Shown: piece after piece, positions 31,718 through 36,927 of the stretch
Numbering within the stretch: the first letter of the stretch is position 1
How the letters are laid out: each line of letters starts with the position of its first letter
Origin: Pseudonocardia asaccharolytica DSM 44247 = NBRC 16224
GTDB lineage: Bacteria > Actinomycetota > Actinomycetes > Mycobacteriales > Pseudonocardiaceae
DNA length: 36,927 nucleotides
Assembly (NCBI RefSeq): GCF_000423625.1
Contig: NZ_AUII01000034.1
Coordinates: 1 to 36,927, forward strand
Direction of reading: 5' to 3'
The notes under the pieces: model-generated
The model's input: the letters and a program-made list of their open reading frames with translations, nothing else
Told to the model about the DNA's origin: nothing
Databases searched by the model: none
Program-made: the position numbers and the translations under genes

Positions 31718-32500
31718 TCAGCCGACCAGGCCGGCCACGACCAGAACGAGGCCGAGCACGATCAGCGCGGCCCCGCTCCAGGCCATCCGGCGCTGGCGGG
31801 TACGGCCGCTCGCGGTCAGCTGCTCCTCGGAACGCGTCGAGAGCACGAACGGGTGCTTACGGTCCGCGGGCGGCGCGATGACCAGCGAGCCGGTCACGTC
31901 GTGCACCTCGCCGAGCACATACATCTGCGTGCCGGGACGCAGCACCCACTCGGTGTACTGGTAGCCGATCGTCTCATCCCGACCGCTTCGCGCCCGCGCG
32001 CCGAGCGTCCCCCGCCAGCCGTTCTCGGTGCCCGTTCCGGACCGCTCGAACCGGTCGGCCACCTTCTCGGCGCCGTCGGGGCGCCGTCCGCCGTGGTCCA
32101 CGCCGATCGTCCGGCCGTCGTGATGCAGCGCGAATCCGGCCTCGGAGGTGTGCTCGGCGACCGTTTCGGTGCGGGTGCTGACCGTCGTGCGGCCCTCGCT
32201 GTCGCGCTGGTAGTGCTTGTAGCGCCGCTGCACCTCGTGGCTGTGCCAGACGCATTCGGTGCCCGTCAGCTCCGATCGCAGCAACCCATGCGGACCGGGG
32301 TGGGTCGCGCCGACCACCTCACACAGCTTCCGGAAACCGCCGCGGGCGCCCAGCTCGTCGGAGATCGTCCGCAGCTGCTCGAGCTCGGGCACGGACAACG
32401 TCTCCGCCGCCATCATGGCGTACACGATGCGCTGCTGTCTGACCGCGGCGTAGAGACAGCCCGCGCCCGCCAGCACCAGGACGATCCCGATGAACCACAT
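31718..32500 (-). CDS. GIDE-domain membrane protein (bacterial relative of MUL1/MULAN E3 ligase)
   Basis: This 260-residue protein has one transmembrane helix at each end (FIGIVLVLAGAGCLYAAV near 3-20; WSGAALIVLGLVLVVAGLV at the C-terminus). Between them lies a beta-rich domain with CEVVGATHPG, 'LTGTECVWHSHEVQRRYKHY' and 'YQYTEWVLRPGTQMYVLGEV'. That is the GIDE/BAM-like pattern of the mitochondrial ubiquitin ligase MUL1, annotated in bacteria as 'E3 ubiquitin ligase'. No RING finger is present, so ligase activity is not expected. The function in bacteria is unknown. ATG 32500 is the only sensible start. Confidence 0.78.
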   Translation of the reverse strand: MWFIGIVLVLAGAGCLYAAVRQQRIVYAMMAAETLSVPELEQLRTISDELGARGGFRKLCEVVGATHPGPHGLLRSELTGTECVWHSHEVQRRYKHYQRDSEGRTTVSTRTETVAEHTSEAGFALHHDGRTIGVDHGGRRPDGAEKVADRFERSGTGTENGWRGTLGARARSGRDETIGYQYTEWVLRPGTQMYVLGEVHDVTGSLVIAPPADRKHPFVLSTRSEEQLTASGRTRQRRMAWSGAALIVLGLVLVVAGLVG

Positions 32501-32577
32501 GCCCGTCCGCTCCTCTTCGCCGGCTCCGGCAGATCGATACGGTCAACCTACGGCGCGCTCGGCCGCTCCCGTCCTGG

Positions 32578-32988
32578 TCAGGCCAGCCCGAGCAGCCGGT
32601 CTATGCCGATCTCGATGACGACGCGCTGCGGGTTGACCCGCGGTACCCGATAGCGCATCGCGTAGCGGCGCTCGGCCTCGGCGACCGATTCCGGATCCTC
32701 GCGGACCACGGCTCGTCCCTCCAGGCTGGACCAGCGGCGGCCGTCCACCTGCGACACCACGGCCCGCACGCCCACGGATCCCCCGGCCACCACGTTGCGC
32801 ACCTTTTGCGAACCGCGGCTGCAGATCACCCGCGCGATCCCGGCCTCGACGTCGAGCGTCACCCCGACCGCGACGACGTGCGGGGTGCCGTCGCGCCGCG
32901 GCGTGACGAGGAGCCCGGTCCTGCGCTCGGCCCAGAACTCCCGAAACTCCGCCGACACCCGGTCCGGGTCCAGCCCGCGTCTGCTCAT
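32578..32988 (-). CDS. PPOX-class (pyridoxamine-phosphate-oxidase-like) F420/flavin-binding protein
   Basis: This 136-residue split-barrel protein has RRTGLLVTPRRDGTPHVVAVG near 23-43, 'ICSRGSQKVRNVVAGG' near 60-75 and the C-terminal 'RRYAMRYRVPRVNPQRVVIEI'. This is the arrangement of actinobacterial PPOX-class oxidoreductases that use F420 or FMN. The redox substrate is unknown. I chose ATG 32988 (MSRRGLDPDRVSAEF); longer frames upstream have no family match. It diverges from the MFS exporter. Confidence 0.78.
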   Translation of the reverse strand: MSRRGLDPDRVSAEFREFWAERRTGLLVTPRRDGTPHVVAVGVTLDVEAGIARVICSRGSQKVRNVVAGGSVGVRAVVSQVDGRRWSSLEGRAVVREDPESVAEAERRYAMRYRVPRVNPQRVVIEIGIDRLLGLA

Positions 32989-33080
32989 GCGGTCCAGTGT
33001 GTTGGGCGAGCGCGACCACGGAGTAGTTTGCAATGGTATCTTTTTCCCTCCCGGTTGTGACAGACATGCTCCGCCATCGA

Positions 33081-33096
33081 GTGAACGCCTGTTCAC
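33081..33096. promoter_or_regulatory. Palindromic operator before the MFS exporter
   Basis: GTGAACGCCTGTTCAC has perfect 6-bp arms and a 4-base spacer. It lies 21 bp before the GTG start of the exporter, a usual place for a repressor site. No regulator gene is adjacent. Confidence 0.5.
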
Positions 33097-33117
33097 CCAC
33101 CAATGGAGATCCCGCCC

Positions 33118-34566
33118 GTGGCCGATTCCGCCCACCCGCGCTTCCACCCTGCCGTGGTGATCGGGGTGCTCGCCTCCTGCGGCATCGCGGTCTCGCTGGT
33201 GCAGACCCTGGTCATTCCGTTGCTGCCGCGCTTCCCGCAGCTGCTGTCCACCACGCCGGCGACGGTGTCGTGGCTGGTGACCGCCACCCTGGTCGCGGGT
33301 GCGGTGTCCGCACCGGTGCTCGGCCGGCTCGGGGACATGTACGGCAAGCGGCGGATCCTGCTGATCGCGCTCGGGCTGATCACGGCGGGCTCGGCGCTGG
33401 GCGCGGCCGCCCCGAACGTGCTCGTGCTGCTCGTGGGGCGGGCGTTGCAGGGGGCCTCGTTCGGGGTGATCGCGCTCGGGCTGAGCATCATGCGGGACGA
33501 GCTGCCCGCGGGGCGGGTCGGCAGCGGGGTCGGCCTGATGAGCTCGTCGCTCGGCATCGGCGGTGCGATCGGGCTGCCGCTCGCCGGTGTAGTGGCCCAG
33601 ACCATGAGCTGGCGCTGGTTGTTCGCGGCGCTGGCCGTCCTCGGCGTCGCGCAGTACCTGCTGGTGCGCTGGATCGTGCCCGAGTCACCGCACCGTCCCG
33701 GCGGACGGTTCGATCTGCCCGGGACGATCGGCCTCGGGCTCGGTCTGGTCTGCCTGCTGCTGGCGATCTCCAAGGGCCCTGAGTGGGGCTGGACCAGCCC
33801 GACGATCGTCGGCCTGCTCGTCGCCACGGCGGTGGTTCTTCCGCTGTGGGGACGCCACGAGCTGGGCCGTGAGAGCCCACTCGTCGATCTCCGGGTGAGC
33901 GCCCGGCCCGCGGTGCTGTGGACGAATCTGGCCACGGTCCTGGTCGGCTTTGCGATCTTCGCCTCCTTCATCATGACCACCCAGATCCTGCAGGCCGCCC
34001 CGGCCACGGGCTACGGCTTCGGGCTCTCGCTGGTGATGGCCGGGGTGATGCTGCTGCCGATGGGCGCGGCGATGACGATCTTCTCTCCGGCGTCGGCGCG
34101 ACTGTCGAGCAGGCGAGGGCCGCGGACCACGCTGGTGGTCGGCGGGAGCGTGCTGGCGGCGGGCAACATCGGGTTCGCGCTGCGGCCGCCGACGCTGCCC
34201 TGGGTCGTCGTGGCGACGACCGTGATCGCAGTCGGGGCGGCGCTGGCCTACTCGGCCCTCCCGCTGCTCATCATGCGTGCGGTGCCGTCGAGCGAGACGG
34301 CCGCGGCGAACAGTCTCAACACGCTCATGCGTCAGCTCGGGACCTCGGTGTGCAGCGCCGGGGTGGCCGCGGTCGCCACCGCGCTGACCGTTGCGGTGGA
34401 CGGCATCGACCAGCCCGCACCGGTCGCCTATACGGTGATCTTCCTCGCCGCGGCCCTCGCGGCGGCGCTCGCCACGATGATCGCCGCGCTCACCCCGGGG
34501 CCCACGACGGCGGGCACCGCACCCGAGGCCGCGGTGGCGCAGGCCGGTCTGGGCCCTCGGCGCTGA
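33118..34566 (+). CDS. MFS transporter, DHA2 (14-helix) type
   Basis: This ~482-residue proton-driven efflux transporter has about 14 hydrophobic segments. The loop 2-3 motif is present as GRLGDMYGKRRILL. The antiporter motif C region is GVGLMSSSLGIGGAIGLPLAG in helix 5, typical of the EmrB/QacA drug-export branch. GTG 33118 is preceded by GGAG 9 bases upstream; an in-frame ATG at 33103 would add MEIPP and has no ribosome site. The palindrome at 33081-33096 probably controls it. Substrates cannot be predicted. Confidence 0.87.
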   Translation: MADSAHPRFHPAVVIGVLASCGIAVSLVQTLVIPLLPRFPQLLSTTPATVSWLVTATLVAGAVSAPVLGRLGDMYGKRRILLIALGLITAGSALGAAAPNVLVLLVGRALQGASFGVIALGLSIMRDELPAGRVGSGVGLMSSSLGIGGAIGLPLAGVVAQTMSWRWLFAALAVLGVAQYLLVRWIVPESPHRPGGRFDLPGTIGLGLGLVCLLLAISKGPEWGWTSPTIVGLLVATAVVLPLWGRHELGRESPLVDLRVSARPAVLWTNLATVLVGFAIFASFIMTTQILQAAPATGYGFGLSLVMAGVMLLPMGAAMTIFSPASARLSSRRGPRTTLVVGGSVLAAGNIGFALRPPTLPWVVVATTVIAVGAALAYSALPLLIMRAVPSSETAAANSLNTLMRQLGTSVCSAGVAAVATALTVAVDGIDQPAPVAYTVIFLAAALAAALATMIAALTPGPTTAGTAPEAAVAQAGLGPRR

Positions 34567-34588
34567 CCACGAGACACCGGCTGCCCGC

Positions 34589-34975
34589 TCAGTGCGCGCG
34601 GACGTCGCGGCGGATCGGGTGGTCGCCCGGCACCTCGACGATCACGATGCGGGTGCCGTCCGGATCGGCGATCCACATCTCGTCGAGGCCCCAGGGCTCC
34701 CGGCGGGGTTCGCGCAGCACCCGCACCCCCTTGCCGGCCAGCTCACGGTGGGTCGCGGTCAGATCGCGGACCTGCAGCCACAGCCGCAGGCCTGCCCCAC
34801 CGGTTCCCTCGCCGTCGCTCTGCCCGGACACCTCGAGAAAGCCGCCACCGAGGAAGAACACGGTCCCGCCGGGAAACTCGCGGGAGATCGCGAGTCCGAG
34901 GGTGTCTCGGTAGAACTCGAGGGAGGCCCGGGGATCGGCCGGGCGCAGGATGGCTCGGCTGCTCAGGATCTCCAC
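34589..34975 (-). CDS. VOC-superfamily (glyoxalase/bleomycin-resistance-like) protein
   Basis: This 128-residue protein has two beta-alpha-beta-beta-beta modules. The first is RPADPRASLEFYRDTLGLAI...GGTVFFLGGGFLEVSG and the second is VRDLTATHRELAGKGV...DEMWIADPDGTRIVIVEVP. Metal-ligand positions are partly kept (Glu in FLEVSG and in VIVEVP). It could be a lyase, dioxygenase-like or binding protein; substrate unknown. GTG 34975 is the start. It converges with the MFS gene 22 bp away. Confidence 0.82.
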   Translation of the reverse strand: MEILSSRAILRPADPRASLEFYRDTLGLAISREFPGGTVFFLGGGFLEVSGQSDGEGTGGAGLRLWLQVRDLTATHRELAGKGVRVLREPRREPWGLDEMWIADPDGTRIVIVEVPGDHPIRRDVRAH

Positions 34976-35049
34976 GATCTGACCTTAACGTCGATCTTCC
35001 GCGCCGACCCGGTTTCCCGTTCTCGGACCGCGCGGGCCCAGGCCTGTCA

Positions 35050-35112
35050 TGATCGACGGTTGGGAGCGGGCAGCCGCGTGGTTCGCGGTCGTGGGCTCCC
35101 AACCGTCGATCA
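35050..35112. repeat. 63-bp stem-loop with 18-bp perfect arms
   Basis: Arms 35050-35067 and 35095-35112 (TGATCGACGGTTGGGAGC and its reverse complement) enclose a 27-base loop that itself contains a short GC hairpin (GCCGCG/CGCGGT). It lies 58 bp past the acyl-CoA dehydrogenase stop and before the VOC gene start. It may be that gene's terminator or a dispersed repeat. Confidence 0.8.
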
Positions 35113-35170
35113 CTGGCGGCGGCGAGGCCGATGTTGACCTTGTCCCGGGCAGGTTCATCTCCGGGGGACA

Positions 35171-36337
35171 TCAATAGGAACGGGGCAGCCCCAACACATG
35201 CTCGGCGATGTGGTTGAGCACCATCTCCTGCGAGATCGGGGCGATCTTCATCAGCCGCGACTCCACCCAGTACCGATCGACGTCATACTCCCGGGCGTAG
35301 CCGAAACCGCCGTGGGTCTGCATCGCCCGGTCGGCGGCGAAGTGGCCGGCCTCGGCCGCGAGGAACTTCGCGGTGTTGGCCTGCTCTCCGCAGGGCAACC
35401 CGGCGTCGTAGCGCCAGGATGCCTCCCGGACCGCCAGCTCGGCGGCACGCAGCCGCATATGCGCCTCGGCCAGCGGGAACGCGATCCCCTGGTGCTGGCC
35501 GATCGGCCGGCCGAACACCTCGCGGCCACGGGCGTACGCCACGGCCCTTCGGACGGCGACGTGTCCGATCCCGAGCGCCTCGGCGGCGATCAGGATCCGT
35601 TCCGGGTTGAGCCCGTCGAGCAGGTAGCGGAACCCCTCGCCCTCCTCGCCGACGCGGTCGGCCACCGGCACCGGCAGATCGTCGTAGCGCACCTCGCAGG
35701 ACGCGACGGCGTTTCGCCCGACCTTGGGGATCGGCCTGATGTCGACCTCGGGACGCTGCAGATCGGCCAGCAGCAGGGTCAGCCCGTCGGTGCGCCTCGC
35801 ACAGTCCTCTCGGGGTGTGGTGCGTACCAGAAGCAACACCTTCTCGCAGTCCTGCGCCTTGGAGGTCCACACCTTCTGCCCGCGGACGAGGTAGTGGTCA
35901 CCGACGCGCCGGGCGCGGGTGGTGAGCGCGGTGGTGTCGCTGCCCGAGTCGGGCTCGGTCACCCCGAACGCGACGTGCAGCTCGCCGGACGCGACACGCG
36001 GCAGATAGGCCTCGCGCATCGCGTCGCTGCCGTACTTCACGACGGGGTTCATCCCGAAGATCGACAGGTGGATCGCGCTGCACCCGTTCATCGCCGCCCC
36101 CGAGGCGGCGACCTCTTCCAGCACGATCGAGGCCTCGGTGATGCCGCGCCCGCCGCCGCCGTAGCGCTCAGGGATCGCGATGCCGATCCACCCGCCCGCG
36201 GCCATCGCCGCGTAGAAGTCCCACGGGAACCGGTGCTCGACGTCGCAGGCCCGCCAGTAATCGTCGGGGAAGTCGCGGCAGGCCGCGCGGACCCCCTCCC
36301 GGATCGCCTGGGCGTCCTCGTCGGGTGCGAAGTCCAC
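35171..36337 (-). CDS. Acyl-CoA dehydrogenase
   Basis: This 388-residue FAD enzyme oxidises acyl-CoA thioesters and passes electrons to ETF. Family features in order: GIAIPERYGGGG near 51-62, FGVTEPDSGSDTT near 122-134, the 'QKVWTSKAQ' strand, the GREVFGRPIGQHQ FAD motif, and QTHGGFGYAREYDVDRYW near 340-357. At the usual catalytic-glutamate position (I-Y-E-G-T) it reads KIAPISQEM, so the base must come from elsewhere. I recall this as a recurrent subfamily trait with the same ending AEHVLGLPRSY. GTG 36337 gives MDFAPDEDAQAI, a normal start. Confidence 0.87.
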   Translation of the reverse strand: MDFAPDEDAQAIREGVRAACRDFPDDYWRACDVEHRFPWDFYAAMAAGGWIGIAIPERYGGGGRGITEASIVLEEVAASGAAMNGCSAIHLSIFGMNPVVKYGSDAMREAYLPRVASGELHVAFGVTEPDSGSDTTALTTRARRVGDHYLVRGQKVWTSKAQDCEKVLLLVRTTPREDCARRTDGLTLLLADLQRPEVDIRPIPKVGRNAVASCEVRYDDLPVPVADRVGEEGEGFRYLLDGLNPERILIAAEALGIGHVAVRRAVAYARGREVFGRPIGQHQGIAFPLAEAHMRLRAAELAVREASWRYDAGLPCGEQANTAKFLAAEAGHFAADRAMQTHGGFGYAREYDVDRYWVESRLMKIAPISQEMVLNHIAEHVLGLPRSY

Positions 36338-36476
36338 GTCACCGATGATGACCGGGGCCTGCGCCCAGGGAGTATGACCTGGGTCTCACAACACGGTCTT
36401 CTGACCCGCGGATCGCGGGCCGCTGTGTTCAATAGTCGGACACCTCAGGCAGGCGCATCGTCCCTACCGTCGGCAC

Positions 36477-36927
36477 ATGGACCAGGGTGATGGCAACGGC
36501 GCCGGCATGGGTCGCTCGGCTTCGGCGGTGGAGGCGGCGCTGGCGGAGCTGCGGCGGGGACGGATGGTGCTGGTCGTGGCCGACGAGGACCGGGAGAACG
36601 AGGGCGACCTGATCATGGCCGCGGAGAAGGTCACCCCGGAGGCGATGGCCTTCCTGATCCGCCACACCAGCGGGGTGGTGTGCGTCGGGCTGTCCGCCGA
36701 GCGCGCCGAGGCGCTGCGTCTGCCGCCGATGGTGGCCGAGGGCGAGGACCCGCGGGGGACCGCGCTCACCTACCGCACCCTGCCCGAGGGCCCCGCCCCC
36801 GGCACCGAGCACGTGGCGCTGGTGCGCGGGCAGGTCGACCAGGCCGGCGACCCGGCCGCCGCCCCGGTGCTGGTGCGGGTGCATTCGGAATGCCTGACCG
36901 GCGACGTGTTCGGCTCCCGGCGCTGCG
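36477..36927 (+). CDS. RibBA-like protein with internal deletion, 5' part
   Basis: This gene runs off the right edge; 150 residues are visible. Residues 14-97 match the start of 3,4-dihydroxy-2-butanone-4-phosphate synthase (RibB), with the metal/substrate motif [15 protein letters not shown] at 36-50 and [12 protein letters not shown]. Then EDPRGTA passes directly into [10 protein letters not shown]...HVALVRG...[20 protein letters not shown], the GTP cyclohydrolase II (RibA) start with its first zinc cysteine. The ~130 residues that normally lie between, including the RibB GHTEAAVDL region, are missing in frame. The RibB half cannot be active; the fate of the RibA half is off the window. ATG 36477 is assumed; ATG 36507 is an alternative. 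Confidence 0.8.
   Translation, partial: MDQGDGNGAGMGRSASAVEAALAELRRGRMVLVVADEDRENEGDLIMAAEKVTPEAMAFLIRHTSGVVCVGLSAERAEALRLPPMVAEGEDPRGTALTYRTLPEGPAPGTEHVALVRGQVDQAGDPAAAPVLVRVHSECLTGDVFGSRRC

Noticed and set aside
1..36927. CRISPR arrays, tRNA or rRNA genes
   Set aside because: No regularly spaced repeats, tRNA cloverleaf-like sequences or ribosomal RNA segments were recognised by eye.

Overview
The window is about 70% GC and uses many GTG starts and 4-base stop/start overlaps (GTGA, ATGA). It carries actinobacterial marker families: mycobacterial-type integration host factor, a BTAD/SARP-type giant regulator, an LCP cell-wall ligase with a long disordered N-terminus, and a PPOX-class protein. 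I read it as chromosomal DNA of a Pseudonocardiales actinomycete, probably Pseudonocardia or a close relative. The genus is inferred from general resemblance, not from a database search.

Layout. (1) 1-1500: a leftward IS200/IS605-type TnpB gene, cut by the window edge, abuts a nitrile hydratase alpha-subunit gene and its accessory gene; no beta subunit is visible. (2) 1520-8642: a glycosyltransferase, an FdrA-like acyl-CoA-synthetase-fold protein, a 1059-residue SARP/ATPase/TPR regulator, a GNAT acetyltransferase and an Sll0783-type protein. Three of these belong to families first named from 'nitrogen starvation'/Nit1C clusters. (3) 8700-10348: an 86-residue protein and a CoA-disulfide-reductase-like flavoprotein behind their own promoter. 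(4) 10395-16279: a tightly overlapped leftward operon with a ComA-type phosphosulfolactate synthase, two aspartase/fumarase-superfamily lyases, a D-cysteine-desulfhydrase-like PLP enzyme and two unrecognised proteins. This gene set matches the bacterial coenzyme M biosynthesis cluster (xcbB1/C1/D1/E1) described for Xanthobacter autotrophicus Py2 and is the highlight of the window. (5) 16384-19429: an OsmC-like protein and larC-larB-larE for the nickel-pincer nucleotide cofactor, without larA. (6) 19700-23464: LCP protein, mIHF, an alpha/beta hydrolase and a small acidic protein. (7) 23465-28572: a stretch bounded by two nearly identical 46-bp perfect palindromes. It holds four broken genes (permease, PhyH dioxygenase, hypothetical, membrane protein) around an intact thioredoxin and a MetE-like protein. 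(8) 28649-36927: HtrA-type protease, CoA transferase, enoyl-CoA hydratase remnant, GIDE-domain protein, PPOX protein, MFS exporter, VOC protein, acyl-CoA dehydrogenase and the start of a RibBA-like gene with an internal deletion.

How the genes may work together. The ComA homologue, lyases and PLP enzyme would convert phosphoenolpyruvate and sulfite to coenzyme M. The neighbouring single-cysteine disulfide reductase is a plausible last-step or recycling reductase, and the SARP regulator is a plausible controller. No alkene monooxygenase or epoxyalkane:CoM transferase is visible, so what CoM would serve here is open; the nearest catabolic genes are nitrile-related. No rRNA, tRNA or CRISPR array was seen. 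The gene-free stretches 19430-19699, 25112-25402 and 26070-26345 (each under 300 bases) show nothing I can name beyond weak promoter-like or remnant sequence.
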